In this document: piece by piece, positions 1 to 13,268 of the stretch
Layout of the letters: each line of letters starts with the position of its first letter
Numbering within the stretch: the first letter of the stretch is position 1
Origin: Bacteriovoracaceae bacterium
GTDB lineage: Bacteria; Bdellovibrionota; Bacteriovoracia; Bacteriovoracales; Bacteriovoracaceae
DNA: 64,000 nucleotides
Reading direction: 5' to 3'
Assembly (NCBI GenBank): GCA_013141065.1
Contig: JABFRR010000003.1
Coordinates: 186,001 to 250,000 of the forward strand
The notes under the pieces: generated by a model
The model's database searches: none
The model's input: the letters and a program-made list of their open reading frames with translations, nothing else
What the model was told of the DNA's origin: nothing
Program-made: the position numbers and the translations under genes

Positions 1-207
1 AAACAAATCGGTTGGGTCGAGCTTCTCCCGTGTGGAATGATTCATCCAAATGTTTTGAAGGCCGGTGGGATTGACCCGGAAGAATACAATGGTTTTGCAT
101 TCGGCTTAGGTCTCGATCGCTTAGTCATGATGAGATACGGAATCGATGATATCCGCCATCTGCAAAGTGGAGATTTACGCTTCAACTCACAATTTAAATT
201 ATTTTAA
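1..207 (+). CDS. pheS: Phenylalanyl-tRNA synthetase alpha subunit, C-terminal fragment
   Basis: The reading frame is open from the window edge and ends at TAA 205-207, so only the last 68 codons are present. They contain the class II synthetase motif 3 region ([19 protein letters not shown]), in which the Arg binds ATP, followed by the usual short PheS tail ([11 protein letters not shown]). PheS forms the catalytic half of the (alpha-beta)2 enzyme that charges tRNA-Phe in the cytoplasm. pheT follows after 15 nt, the standard pheST operon order, which supports the call. The 5' part lies outside the window. Confidence 0.95.
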   Translation, partial: KQIGWVELLPCGMIHPNVLKAGGIDPEEYNGFAFGLGLDRLVMMRYGIDDIRHLQSGDLRFNSQFKLF

Positions 208-222
208 TTAAGGATTTTTAAT

Positions 223-2640
223 ATGCTTATCTCAATTGACTGGATTCGTGATTTTACTGATGTTCCAAATTTACCAGCTAAAGATATCTATTCTCGCTTC
301 ACACTTGCCACTGCAGAAGTTGAAGATGTTGTGACAATCGGAGAGCATTTAGAAAAGATCGTTGTTGCAGAAATTCTTTCATTCGAAAAACATCCCGAAG
401 CTGACAAACTTAACCTGGTCACTTTTAAAATTAGTGAAACAGATATTAGAAAAGTCGTTTGTGGAGCAAATAATGTTAAAGTTGGAATTCGTATTCCTTA
501 TGCACCATTAGGAGTTAAACTCCCAAATGGTCTTTTGTTAGAAGCAAAAAAAATTAGAGGTGTCCTCTCGGAAGGTATGCTTTGCTCTGAAGAAGAGTTA
601 GGTTTTGCTGAAGAGTCGGAAGGAATTATGGAGCTATCACAAGATGCACCTATTGGCATGAATATGCTGACTTATTTTAAAATGAAAAAAGACACTATTT
701 TAGATATCGATAATAAGTCACTAACTCACAGACCTGATTTGTGGGGACATTTTGGTATGGCCCGCGAGTTTGGAGCTATTTTTGAAACTCCTTTAAAAAA
801 TAAATTTACAAAAGAATGGGCAACTGGATTAAAAAAACACTTCACACTGGATTCTTCACCAATAAAAGTACGACTCGATGGCGAAAGTGCAGCTCTTGCT
901 TACTTTGGTTTGTCGCTATCAAACGTCGTAGTAGGAGAGTCTCCAGAGTGGCTTAAAGTAAGACTTAAGGCCTGTGGACTTAGATCAATCAACAACATTG
1001 TTGATGTCTCAAATTACGTAATGCTCGAATTGGGAATGCCGCTACATATTTTTGATCGAGACCTCATAAACGGAAATGAAGTTGTTATTAAAAGACTTAC
1101 CGCTGAGACTGTTTTTAAAACACTTGATGAAGTCGATCGCAAATTAGAAGTTGGAGACACAGTTATAAGTGACACCAAAGGCCCATTGGTTTTAGCAGGT
1201 ATAATGGGAGGTCTTCATTCTGGTGTAAGCCCGGCGACTAAAAATGTTTTTATTGAAGTCGCTAATTGGAAGGCTGCGCTTGTCAGACGAACTTCGACCA
1301 GGCTGGGACTGAGGTCAGATTCTTCTCAACGTTTCGAAAAAACTCTTGATAGTAAGTTATGTGAAAGAACGATGCTGAGAACACTAGAACTTATATTGGA
1401 ATTATGTCCAGGAGCAAAGGTTGTTGGTGGCCTTGAATACGGCGGAATGGATCTTTCTCTAATACCCACTTTAAAAATAAAAACATCACTTAAAAAAATT
1501 CAAACAGTCTTAGGCTTAGATTTATCTGAAGAGAAGTTATTAAGTATTTTCCATGCACTCGATTTCCAAACCGAAAAAAATAATTCCGAATTTTTTGTCA
1601 CAGTTCCGAGTTATCGTTCGACCAAAGATGTCGAACAAGAATCAGACTTAATTGAAGAGATTGGACGCATTATTGGTTATGACAATATTACACCGAAGAG
1701 TCCTCAAGATATTATTGCTCCAGTAAAATTAACTGAGCTGCAAAAAATCCAAAGGCGTGTTCGTGACTTTATGGTCCTTCAAGGGAAGTCATTTGAAGTC
1801 ATGTCTTATCCACTCATAGGAGATACGCTTTTAAAACATTGCTCTTGGCCGCATTCAACTTCACTAAAGCTTGTCAATTCACTTTCACAAGAACACGATC
1901 TTATGAGACCAAGCTTAATTCCAAGTTTACTTGAGGTTTGTGAAAAAAATATTAAGCATCACGATCGTTTTCGTTTTTTTGAAATTGGCAGGGCCTATCA
2001 AGAAGACGCAAAAAACTTCTCTAAAGAGTCTCTTCACTTAGGTGCAGTTTTTGTTGATAAAGATAAAAATCCTTTTATTGATCTTATGAATGTGGCGACA
2101 AATTTACTGACTTCATTAAATTTGAGCCCAGAGTTTGTTGAGATGAATACTAAGTTTGAAAACGCCTTGGTACCTAGCGAATGGATTGGAATACACCCAT
2201 TCGAATATCAAAATATTAGAGTGATGGGGAAATTTGCAGGAGCAGTGTTTTCAGTTCACCCACTAGTGCTGAGAAATTTAAAAATCAAAGGACACGTGAC
2301 TGTATTCTTGTTTGATTTATCACTTTTTACTAATTATTCGGCCAAAGATAAGACCAAATATAAACCACTCAATAAATTTCCTATCTCAACTTTCGATTGG
2401 ACGGTGGTTGCGGGTGCAGATTCCTTAGCTTCTGAGGTTCTAAATGCCTGTAAAAAAGTTAAATTAAAAGAGCTTAGAGATGTCCAAATTTTAGATGTTT
2501 TTGAAAGCGAAAATAAGAAGTTTTTCACTCTCAGAGCGACACTTTTAGATGAAGCTCAAACCATGACGTCAGAAGTTTTAAAAAGTGCAGAAAGTGCTCT
2601 AGTTGACGCGACTTCAAAAGCAGGTTTTAATTTAAAATAA
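223..2640 (+). CDS. pheT: Phenylalanyl-tRNA synthetase beta subunit
   Basis: Complete 805-residue protein, the usual length for bacterial PheT. In order it shows the N-terminal EMAP/tRNA-binding OB-fold (about 39-150, with HPEADKLNL), the B3/B4 editing region (about 210-400, with LGMPLHIFDRD), B5 (about 405-480), the catalytic-like domain (about 490-690) and the C-terminal anticodon-binding B8 domain (about 710-805). It partners PheS to charge tRNA-Phe and edits Tyr-tRNA-Phe. The ATG at 223 follows a purine-rich AAGGA at 210-214. No terminator is visible after the stop; the rRNA promoter begins 28 nt later. Confidence 0.97.
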   Translation: MLISIDWIRDFTDVPNLPAKDIYSRFTLATAEVEDVVTIGEHLEKIVVAEILSFEKHPEADKLNLVTFKISETDIRKVVCGANNVKVGIRIPYAPLGVKLPNGLLLEAKKIRGVLSEGMLCSEEELGFAEESEGIMELSQDAPIGMNMLTYFKMKKDTILDIDNKSLTHRPDLWGHFGMAREFGAIFETPLKNKFTKEWATGLKKHFTLDSSPIKVRLDGESAALAYFGLSLSNVVVGESPEWLKVRLKACGLRSINNIVDVSNYVMLELGMPLHIFDRDLINGNEVVIKRLTAETVFKTLDEVDRKLEVGDTVISDTKGPLVLAGIMGGLHSGVSPATKNVFIEVANWKAALVRRTSTRLGLRSDSSQRFEKTLDSKLCERTMLRTLELILELCPGAKVVGGLEYGGMDLSLIPTLKIKTSLKKIQTVLGLDLSEEKLLSIFHALDFQTEKNNSEFFVTVPSYRSTKDVEQESDLIEEIGRIIGYDNITPKSPQDIIAPVKLTELQKIQRRVRDFMVLQGKSFEVMSYPLIGDTLLKHCSWPHSTSLKLVNSLSQEHDLMRPSLIPSLLEVCEKNIKHHDRFRFFEIGRAYQEDAKNFSKESLHLGAVFVDKDKNPFIDLMNVATNLLTSLNLSPEFVEMNTKFENALVPSEWIGIHPFEYQNIRVMGKFAGAVFSVHPLVLRNLKIKGHVTVFLFDLSLFTNYSAKDKTKYKPLNKFPISTFDWTVVAGADSLASEVLNACKKVKLKELRDVQILDVFESENKKFFTLRATLLDEAQTMTSEVLKSAESALVDATSKAGFNLK

Positions 2641-2668
2641 TTTTTTTCGAAAAAGTGTAAAAAAGTAA

Positions 2669-2697
2669 TTGACGATCTCTTTTGGGGTCTATATTAT
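2669..2697 (+). promoter_or_regulatory. rRNA operon promoter
   Basis: TTGACG (2669-2674) and TATTAT (2692-2697) are separated by exactly 17 nt, a near-consensus housekeeping sigma-factor promoter. Transcription should start near 2704, about 295 nt before mature 16S. This is the only strong promoter between pheT and 16S. Confidence 0.75.
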
Positions 2698-2706
2698 CGC
2701 CTCTCA

Positions 2707-2770
2707 CCACCAAGCAAACGTTTAGCTTAATGCGATTAATATGCGCTTGTGGTTTTTTTGTTCTTTAAAA
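2707..2770 (+). promoter_or_regulatory. rRNA leader: hairpin with T-run, then boxA
   Basis: CCACCAAGC (2707-2715) can pair with GCTTGTGG (2745-2752), with one bulged C, and is followed by seven T residues, so it looks like an early terminator or a 5'-end protecting stem. Directly after it, TGTTCTTTAAAA (2759-2770) resembles the NusB/S10 antitermination boxA (TGCTCTTTAACA). The layout fits an rRNA antitermination leader. The boxA is clear by eye; the terminator role of the hairpin is inference. Confidence 0.5.
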
Positions 2771-2817
2771 TTCTAATAGAGATAAAAGATTTGCAGCCGA
2801 AAGGTTGCGATTCAAGA

Positions 2818-2839
2818 TGAGAAAGGTCCCAAACAAAAA
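2818..2839 (+). other. 5' arm of the 16S precursor processing stem
   Basis: GAGAAAGGTCCCAAACAAA in this arm is complementary, apart from a two-base bulge, to GTTTGTTTGGGAAACCTTTCT in the spacer after 16S (4589-4610). Such long helices flank 16S rRNA and are cut by RNase III during maturation. The complementarity is seen directly; the enzyme is assumed from other bacteria. Confidence 0.7.
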
Positions 2840-2998
2840 TATCTGACGTAACTATTCAGTCACACCTCTTAATTGAGGTCAAAGTTCAAAAAGTTAGTGA
2901 TAAAAGTCGGAGTTAGAACTAGTGATAGTCTCTAATCAAAATGAATAGAACAATCCGTATAGTAATTCGTAAATTAATTTTGAAAAATTTTATATTGA

Positions 2999-4550
<1,552 letters not shown>

Positions 4551-4792
4551 TAAAGGATCCAGTTCGTTAAGAACTTTATCCGGTCAAGTTTGTTTGGGAA
4601 ACCTTTCTTATTTTTGAATTTTCTTCGATCATCTCATATTAAAAGATATGTTCACTTAACAGTGAATTTGCTCTTTAACATTGACATAACAGGATCAGAT
4701 AGAAGACGAGAACCCATGTAAGATATGACCGTAATGCAGTCATATTTTGTTTTTTTAAAAGTTTTTTTCAAAAAACTTAAACTATACAAGAA
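4551..4792 (+). other. 16S-23S spacer without tRNA genes; boxA and processing arms
   Basis: This 242-nt spacer has no tRNA-Ile or tRNA-Ala: no CCA-proximal acceptor stem, T-loop or anticodon arm could be found. It holds the 3' arm of the 16S processing stem (4589-4610), a boxA identical to the E. coli form (TGCTCTTTAACA, 4669-4680), and the 5' arm of the 23S stem (4690-4721), which pairs with 7711-7740 after 23S. Confidence 0.75.
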
Positions 4793-7708
<2,916 letters not shown>

Positions 7709-7842
7709 GATTACATGGGTTCTCATTTTATCTGGTCTTGTTTTGTGAATGTTAAAAATGTTCAAAATAGGAGTTGATTTATAGGTTCTGATAGGACTAT
7801 AACCAGCTTCGAAATATATAATTTGTTAGAATATATCCAGTT

Positions 7843-7960
<118 letters not shown>

Positions 7961-7970
7961 CTTTATTTTT

Positions 7971-8006
7971 AAAAAGCCCAAGTTAATCTTGGGCTTTTTT
8001 GTTTTT
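7971..8006 (+). terminator. Intrinsic terminator of the rRNA operon
   Basis: AGCCCAAG (7975-7982), loop TTAAT, CTTGGGCT (7988-7995), then a run of T residues. It ends only 20 nt before the rimM start codon, so rimM has little room for a promoter of its own. Confidence 0.9.
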
Positions 8007-8026
8007 TAGGGTATCAAAACAATCAC

Positions 8027-8557
8027 ATGACAAAATCTAGAAATATTCACATCGGACATTGCACATCTCCTCATGGAATTAAGGGCGAATTTTCATTCGT
8101 TCTTTATAATGTTGAGGAATCTGTATTGGAAGATGAGATGACTATTACTTTAACTCCTAGGTCACTTTCGAGTTCGGTTCCACAAGATGGAAAAGAATAT
8201 GTCTTAAATACAATTAGGATTGGAAATAAGGCGATTGCGACGATTAGGGGAGTAGATAATCGTAACATCGTCGAGGCAATGATTCCTTTTGATATTCATG
8301 TTAATCGGGAGGTTTTGCCAGAAACTGAAGATGATGAATATTACGTTAATGATTTGTTAGGATTAGAAGTTTATCACTATTACACAAAAAATCTTTTAGG
8401 CAGAGTGATGGATTTTTACGAAAATGGAGCTCAAGTTGTATTAAAAATTAAAACTGAAAATGAAATTATAGAAGTTTTATTTTTGAGCCAATTTGTTCCA
8501 GTTGTAGAAATAGAACTTAACCGCATGGAAATAATTCCTCCTGTAATAATTGAGTGA
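8027..8557 (+). CDS. rimM: 16S rRNA processing/ribosome maturation factor RimM
   Basis: 176 residues with the RimM signature near the N-terminus (IGHCTSPHGIKGEFSF, about residues 8-23), then the PRC-barrel half (about 100-176, with YYVNDLLGLEVY). RimM binds S19 and helps maturation of the 30S head. It lies directly before trmD (stop and next start 3 nt apart), the common rimM-trmD-rplS order. A terminator sits 20 nt upstream and no clear Shine-Dalgarno is seen, so expression may depend on readthrough from the rRNA operon. Confidence 0.95.
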   Translation: MTKSRNIHIGHCTSPHGIKGEFSFVLYNVEESVLEDEMTITLTPRSLSSSVPQDGKEYVLNTIRIGNKAIATIRGVDNRNIVEAMIPFDIHVNREVLPETEDDEYYVNDLLGLEVYHYYTKNLLGRVMDFYENGAQVVLKIKTENEIIEVLFLSQFVPVVEIELNRMEIIPPVIIE

Positions 8558-8560
8558 TGA

Positions 8561-9301
8561 ATGAAAAAAATTTGGATTATTACTCTTTTCCCAAATTATT
8601 TTGATTCATTAATCAATTTCGGAATCACAGGCTCTGCTCTTCGTGGTGAGCGTGGCTCCAAAATCGAAATAAAGACCGTTCAATTACGAAACTATACACC
8701 TAAAGACTATAAAGGCGTCGATGATTCTCCCTACGGTGGAGGCGCAGGCATGGTTATGCGTGCGGATGTTTTAAAAGAAGCCCTTTTGAAGGGAGTAGTG
8801 GCAGATGGTGCTTATGGTGAAGATTTTAAAAATAAACTTCATGTCGTTTTTCCTGGCCCTCGAGGAAAAACTTGGAACAACGATTATTGTAAAGATTTTG
8901 CCAGTCGATTTTCTAGTGAAAGCTCAAAAGATTTGGTTTTTATTTGTGGCAGGTATGAAGGGATTGATGAAAGATTTTTATCACTTTATGTCGATGAACA
9001 AATTAGCTTGGGAGATTTCATCCTAACAGGTGGGGAAATTCCAACCATGGCCATTATTGATTCGAGTATGAGATTTTTTTCTGGAGTATTAGGAAATAAA
9101 GAAAGCTCAGTCCATGAGTCCTTTCAAGGAAATTTTCTTGAATATCCACAATACACTCGTCCAAAGACTTTTGACGGAATTGATGTTCCAGAGGTACTTA
9201 TCAGTGGACATCACCAGAATATTGCAAAATTTCAAAAAGAGGAGGCATTGCGGATAACAAAAGCGTATAGGCCAGATCTTTTAAAAAAGGGGAATGAATG
9301 A
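8561..9301 (+). CDS. trmD: tRNA (guanine-N1)-methyltransferase TrmD
   Basis: 246 residues, standard TrmD length. The SPOUT knot is recognisable from YGGGAGMVMR, VFICGRYEGIDER and the SAM-binding ISLGDFILTGGE. It methylates G37 of tRNAs that read CUN, CCN and CGG codons, preventing +1 frameshifts. Its ATGA overlap with the next SPOUT methyltransferase gene indicates translational coupling. Confidence 0.97.
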   Translation: MKKIWIITLFPNYFDSLINFGITGSALRGERGSKIEIKTVQLRNYTPKDYKGVDDSPYGGGAGMVMRADVLKEALLKGVVADGAYGEDFKNKLHVVFPGPRGKTWNNDYCKDFASRFSSESSKDLVFICGRYEGIDERFLSLYVDEQISLGDFILTGGEIPTMAIIDSSMRFFSGVLGNKESSVHESFQGNFLEYPQYTRPKTFDGIDVPEVLISGHHQNIAKFQKEEALRITKAYRPDLLKKGNE

Positions 9302-9858
9302 ATTTATACTTAGGACTTGTTCACCATCCTATAAAAAATAAATTAGGAGAATTAGTTACAACTTCAGTCACTAATTTAGATATTCATGACATCTCTAGAA
9401 GTTGTCGAACTTTTGGAGTAAAAAAATATTTTATTGTAACGCCATTTGAAGCCCAAAAAACACTTGTGGATTCTATCTTAGGTCACTGGGAACAAGATTT
9501 TGCAAATGCATATAATCCAGATCGTCAGGATGCACTTTCAATTGCAAGGTGCGTTGACAGTATCGAAACGGCTATTTCTCAGATTACTGAAATTGAAGGA
9601 AAAAAACCACTCATCGCAGTGACTGGTGCGAACTTTGATAAATTTGACGGAGATGTTTCGGCATTGACAAAAAAGCTCGAAGTGCTTAATATGCCATGTT
9701 TTCTATTATTCGGAACTGGATGGGGACTTCACCCTATTGCCCTTGAAAAGGCAGAGTTTAAACTCTCACCGATTATTTCGAAAAATGCTGATGGATATAA
9801 TCATCTTTCAGTAAGATCAGCAGTCGCGATTTATTTAGATCGGCTGTTCGGGGAATAA
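9298..9858 (+). CDS. SPOUT-type RNA methyltransferase (PF09936-like)
   Basis: 186-residue protein starting in a 4-nt ATGA overlap with trmD. The start LGLVHHPI, the stretch DISRSCRTFGVKKYFIVTP and the C-terminal knot region LLFGTGWGLHP followed by NHLSVRSAVAIYLDRL match the small SPOUT family annotated as RNA methyltransferase domain PF09936, which is often found between trmD and rplS. GTGWGL would bind SAM. The RNA target is not known to me. Translation-machinery context supports an rRNA or tRNA substrate. Confidence 0.85.
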   Translation: MNLYLGLVHHPIKNKLGELVTTSVTNLDIHDISRSCRTFGVKKYFIVTPFEAQKTLVDSILGHWEQDFANAYNPDRQDALSIARCVDSIETAISQITEIEGKKPLIAVTGANFDKFDGDVSALTKKLEVLNMPCFLLFGTGWGLHPIALEKAEFKLSPIISKNADGYNHLSVRSAVAIYLDRLFGE

Positions 9859-9885
9859 GTTTTAATAAACCGCGCTCGATAAGAA

Positions 9886-9898
9886 CAACACGGTGTTG
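9886..9898 (+). promoter_or_regulatory. Small palindrome in the rplS leader
   Basis: CAACAC-G-GTGTTG is an almost perfect dyad 38 nt before the rplS start codon. It could be an RNA hairpin used for L19 autoregulation or a DNA operator. Only the symmetry is seen; the function is a guess. Confidence 0.25.
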
Positions 9899-9935
9899 GT
9901 CCTCTGGGAGATGCGAAAGATAAGAAGGAGTTCAT

Positions 9936-10301
9936 ATGAACTTAATCGACGTTGTTAACAAGGATCACTTAAATCCTAAAGTAAAAGATCTTCCAAATTT
10001 TCAATCTGGAGACACAATCGCAGTTCACACAAAAATTACTGAAGGGACAAAATCTCGTATTCAGATTTTTGAAGGTGTTTGTATCGGATTCAAGCAAAAA
10101 GGCGATATGAATGGCCATTTTCGCGTAAGAAAAGTTTCTAACGGAACTGGAGTTGAGAGAGTTTTTCCTTTCCACTCACCAAACGTTGAAAAAGTAGAGA
10201 TCATTCAAAAAGGTAAAGCACGTAAAGCTAAATTATACTACTTACGTGAGAGATCAGGTAAGTCAGCTCGTATAGCTATTGATTACGATCGCAAAGACTA
10301 G
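9936..10301 (+). CDS. rplS: 50S ribosomal protein L19
   Basis: 121 residues with the L19 core (FQSGDTIAVH, GTKSRIQIFEGVCI, VERVFPFHSPNVEKVEI, LYYLRERSGKSARI). L19 sits at the 30S-50S interface. The start is fixed by AAGGAG seven nt upstream of ATG 9936, the strongest Shine-Dalgarno in this cluster. A 77-nt gap and a leader palindrome separate it from the SPOUT gene, and an intrinsic terminator follows at 10352. Confidence 0.97.
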   Translation: MNLIDVVNKDHLNPKVKDLPNFQSGDTIAVHTKITEGTKSRIQIFEGVCIGFKQKGDMNGHFRVRKVSNGTGVERVFPFHSPNVEKVEIIQKGKARKAKLYYLRERSGKSARIAIDYDRKD

Positions 10302-10351
10302 TTAGTAAAAAAAATGTAATTAAAAAAAATGTAATTTAAGAAATCATTCTA

Positions 10352-10377
10352 AAAGCCTCACAAATGTGAGGCTTTTT
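10352..10377 (+). terminator. Intrinsic terminator after rplS
   Basis: AAAGCCTCAC, loop AAAT, GTGAGGCTTT, then T residues. Its T-run ends 15 nt before the rnhB ATG, so any rnhB transcription from upstream must read through it. Confidence 0.9.
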
Positions 10378-10392
10378 TATAGGTATCAATCA

Positions 10393-11118
10393 ATGTTTGA
10401 CCTTAAGTTATTTAAAAAAAAAGCATCAGAATATTCATCATTTTTCTTAGCAGGTTGTGATGAAGTAGGCAGAGGCCCACTTGCAGGACCTGTTGTCGCT
10501 GCTTGTACGTCTATTGAAATAAAAAAATTCGATGAAATAGAGCTAAAGTCTCTCCTAAAAGCCTGGACGAAGCTAGGAGTGACCGATTCAAAAAAATTAA
10601 AATCCAAGGAGCGTTCAAGCATCCTGACAAAGTTTTCAATTATTAAGTTGGAAGCATTTCAAAATTACACTCTCTACTCATCAAAAAATATTCACATTGT
10701 TATAAACATTCAAGAAATTTCGCCAGTTAAAATTGACCAGATTAATATTCTAGAGGCATCACTCTTAGCAATGAAAGAGGCCGTGCTGGCGAGCACTCCT
10801 AGTGGTTTACCAGGGCTAATTTTAATTGATGGTAATAAAAAATTAAAAATGATTTCTCCGCTTTTGGAACAAATGCCAGTAGTAAAAGGAGATCTTAAAT
10901 CTTTACTGATTGGTCTCGCTTCAATTTTTGCCAAAGAATATCGTGATGAATTGATGAGAGAAAATGCACTATTATTTCCAGTTTACGGTTGGGAACAAAA
11001 CTCTGGTTATCCTACTAAAAAACATCTAGAGGCCATTAGTGAACATGGTATTACAAAAATACATCGATTAACTTTTAGAGGAGTTAAAGAAATTTATGAG
11101 ACAAGGGGATATAATTGA
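10393..11118 (+). CDS. rnhB: Ribonuclease HII
   Basis: 241 residues from ATG 10393. The longer frame from GTG 10366 begins inside the terminator stem and was rejected. Catalytic motifs are clear: GCDEVGRGPLAGPVV (Asp and Glu metal ligands), TDSKKL, LIDGNKK and the KGD stretch before LIGLASIFAKEYRD. The C-terminal YGWEQNSGYPTKKHLEAI is typical. It nicks RNA-DNA hybrids and single ribonucleotides in DNA. yraN overlaps its 3' end by 23 nt. A second RNase H (type I) is encoded at 46426. Confidence 0.95.
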   Translation: MFDLKLFKKKASEYSSFFLAGCDEVGRGPLAGPVVAACTSIEIKKFDEIELKSLLKAWTKLGVTDSKKLKSKERSSILTKFSIIKLEAFQNYTLYSSKNIHIVINIQEISPVKIDQINILEASLLAMKEAVLASTPSGLPGLILIDGNKKLKMISPLLEQMPVVKGDLKSLLIGLASIFAKEYRDELMRENALLFPVYGWEQNSGYPTKKHLEAISEHGITKIHRLTFRGVKEIYETRGYN

Positions 11119-11404
11119 GGCAAATGCCACTGCTTTTTATCACAAGCAAGGAATTCCAGTGTTAGTCGCAGAGGTCTTACTACGTTCATATAATTTAGGT
11201 CAAATCGACGTCTGTTATCTAAAAAAGAATAAAAATGAATCATGGGTTCTTAAAATTATTGAAATTAAATCGTCAATATATCCGAGTCCCAAACAATACC
11301 AAAGACTCAAAAGAACACAGGACTATTTAAGTAAAATTTTAGAGCTTGAGTCAAATCTTGAAGTAAAATTTTGCCAAAAAGCTGATCATTCATTATCCTT
11401 TTAA
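11096..11404 (+). CDS. yraN: YraN/UPF0102 family nuclease-like protein
   Basis: 102 residues overlapping the end of rnhB by 23 nt, the common rnhB-yraN arrangement. The restriction-endonuclease-like core is visible as Glu in GDIIEANA, GQIDVCYL (the usual GEID with Q for E) and IIEIKSS (ExK). Family members are proposed Holliday-junction or DNA-repair nucleases, but no activity is firmly established. The protein is slightly short for the family, and the Gln in the metal-binding GEID position is a mild deviation. Confidence 0.8.
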   Translation: MRQGDIIEANATAFYHKQGIPVLVAEVLLRSYNLGQIDVCYLKKNKNESWVLKIIEIKSSIYPSPKQYQRLKRTQDYLSKILELESNLEVKFCQKADHSLSF

Positions 11405-11405
11405 T

Positions 11406-11849
11406 ATGAAAAAAATAATTATTGCTTCATTTACATGTTTTTTGCTTCTCAATTCCACACTCGCTCAGGCTGCACTTAATCCTAAGCTTAAAATGGTAGG
11501 AACAATGGCCGGTTATGGTGCAGTAGGGGGCGCGCTTTTGGGTACAGCTTCCCTCGCATTTGGCGCAGGGGGAAGATCTATTGCTAGAGGGGCTTCACTT
11601 GGTCTTTACGCTGGAATTTTGCTAGGTGGTTACATAATTCTTAATTATGAAATGAAAAAAAGGGGATATGGTGTAGAATCTAAAGGGGAGTATTATCCTG
11701 ATAGTTCTAGTCCATATGAAAATGACCAAAGTTCGATGGAACCACAACTTCCAAATTTAGAAGATTATCAATTAGCACAATTTGAATTAAAAAAGGACCC
11801 AAAATTGGATCCTTCTTTTTATTTGAATATACTTCAGTATGAGTTTTAG
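11406..11849 (+). CDS. Small exported glycine-rich membrane protein, unknown function
   Basis: 147 residues. A signal peptide (basic MKK, hydrophobic core, AQA cleavage site near residue 23) is followed by two Gly/Ala-rich hydrophobic segments (about 33-58 and 62-80, with GAVGGALLGTASLAFGAGG), which look like a glycine-zipper hairpin. A charged tail follows. It starts one nt after the yraN stop, so it is likely co-transcribed with rnhB-yraN, and its stop overlaps the stop of the opposing STAS gene by 4 nt. Not recognised; glycine-zipper envelope proteins are the closest idea. Confidence 0.65.
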   Translation: MKKIIIASFTCFLLLNSTLAQAALNPKLKMVGTMAGYGAVGGALLGTASLAFGAGGRSIARGASLGLYAGILLGGYIILNYEMKKRGYGVESKGEYYPDSSSPYENDQSSMEPQLPNLEDYQLAQFELKKDPKLDPSFYLNILQYEF

Positions 11850-12232
11850 TTTTGAAATGTGTGTTTTCTATTTCCAAATTTCTGATTGAGGTTTTCAGTT
11901 TCATCAGTTTCAAACTCATTTTCCATTAGTTTAAAAGCATCGAAGTTGTAAAGTTTAAAAACTTTTAAAAATTCAGTCTTAACATTTGAAAGTTTAATTT
12001 GGCTTTTTTCTTTATTAAGAAGATGTAATGTTTCTACAAAGATCCCAATTCCAGATGATCCAACAAAGTCTAGAGAATGCATGTCTAGTGTAATTGTACA
12101 TGTTGGATTTTTATCAGTGAGTTCTTGAAGTTCATTGCGTAATGGGATGGAATTTTCATAATCAAGTCCCCCAGACATATGGACAATAATATTTCCTTCT
12201 GAGTCTGTGCGGATTTGTGCTTTCATGGCCAT
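11846..12232 (-). CDS. STAS-domain protein (anti-sigma factor antagonist type)
   Basis: 128 residues. The STAS fold is visible from GNIIVHMSGGLDYENS, ITLDMHSLDFVGSSGIGIF and IKLSNVKTEFLKVFKLYNF. SS at residues 59-60 matches the phosphorylatable serine of SpoIIAA/RsbV-type antagonists. Family members switch sigma factors or output proteins in response to a kinase/phosphatase pair, but no partner kinase lies nearby. A Shine-Dalgarno (AAGGA) sits 9 nt before the ATG at 12232. The last 25 residues are a charged extension beyond the domain. Convergent 4-nt overlap with the preceding gene. Confidence 0.85.
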   Translation of the reverse strand: MAMKAQIRTDSEGNIIVHMSGGLDYENSIPLRNELQELTDKNPTCTITLDMHSLDFVGSSGIGIFVETLHLLNKEKSQIKLSNVKTEFLKVFKLYNFDAFKLMENEFETDETENLNQKFGNRKHTFQN

Positions 12233-12351
12233 ATTGAAGATTCCTTTTATAAGGTTAACTATGTTAAAATGATTCTAGCATTATTTTTTGATTGATATTT
12301 TGTTCAATCACTTTTTGCCCATTGGTAATAAGACTTTTAAGGGGAGTGGAA

Positions 12352-13182
12352 TTGTCTGGATTAACCTTAGTGACTCTTCCTATTGGAAATACAGGAGACA
12401 TAACAATTCGAGCACTCGATGTGCTTCGCTCTGGAATTCATTTCTATGCAGAAGACACGCGTGTTTTTAAGGATCTATTGCGCAGTCTAGGAATAGATTA
12501 TTCTCAAAAATTTATCGATTCCTACCATGATCAGAGCATTGGTAAGATAGACTCAATTATTCAAAAAATTAAGGAAGGAGAAGATGTTTTTCTGGTCTCT
12601 GATGCTGGAAGTCCGATTATTTCTGATCCGGCCTTTCCCCTTGTTAAAAGAGTAACTGAAGAAGGAATAAAACTGAATTCACTCTCAGGTATATCCTCAG
12701 TGATTATTGCACTTGAGTTATCTGCACTTCCTCCACATCCATTTCATTTTTGGGGATTCATGCCAAGAACGAGAGGGGAAAAAATTGAAAATCTTAAAAA
12801 ACTTAAATTAATTCAAGGAACTCATCTCTATTTTGAGTCCCCTCATCGTATTTTTGAAACGATTGAAACTTTTTTTGAAATAAATCCTGATCAGACTTTA
12901 GTAGTTGCTAGAGAATTAACAAAAACTTTTCAAACTGTAACAAGATTAGATAAAAATAATCTCAATGAAGTGAAAACACTCATTAAAGATAAAGGTGAGT
13001 TTGTCATTCTTTTTCATCAAGATGTGGTTAAGAATCAAATTTATCCAGATGAGCTTGTCGAATTAGTTAATGACTATATAAGTTCCGGTGGAGGAACAAA
13101 AAAATTATCGAAGATCTTCTCGAAAATTAGTGGAGAAGATGCAAAATCACTCTATGACAGACTAAATCGGTCTGATAAATAA
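12352..13182 (+). CDS. rsmI: 16S rRNA (cytidine-2'-O)-methyltransferase RsmI
   Basis: 276 residues from TTG 12352, chosen because AAGGGGAG (12339-12346) lies at the right distance and because LTLVTLPIGNTGDITIRAL then starts exactly at the family N-terminus. An in-frame extension to 12292 is unlikely. Motifs: AEDTR, VSDAGSPIISDPAFPLV, LSGISSVIIALELSALP, FWGFMPR and the VVARELTK segment near the end of the catalytic domain. RsmI methylates C1402 in the 30S decoding centre. Its C-terminal domain (about 225-276) is present. Confidence 0.95.
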   Translation: MSGLTLVTLPIGNTGDITIRALDVLRSGIHFYAEDTRVFKDLLRSLGIDYSQKFIDSYHDQSIGKIDSIIQKIKEGEDVFLVSDAGSPIISDPAFPLVKRVTEEGIKLNSLSGISSVIIALELSALPPHPFHFWGFMPRTRGEKIENLKKLKLIQGTHLYFESPHRIFETIETFFEINPDQTLVVARELTKTFQTVTRLDKNNLNEVKTLIKDKGEFVILFHQDVVKNQIYPDELVELVNDYISSGGGTKKLSKIFSKISGEDAKSLYDRLNRSDK

Positions 13183-13268
13183 AAAACTATTGTCGTTTGA
13201 ACTAATTTCCATATTTTTGAAAAAATGTTTTAAGATGAAAGAGTATAGTGATTTTCAAAGAAGGTTTT

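Noticed and set aside
10366-10392. Upstream GTG start for rnhB
   Set aside because: It falls inside the rplS terminator stem; ATG 10393 gives the family N-terminus.
12292-12351. Twenty-residue N-terminal extension of RsmI
   Set aside because: No homology to the family and no Shine-Dalgarno; TTG 12352 has AAGGGGAG at proper spacing.
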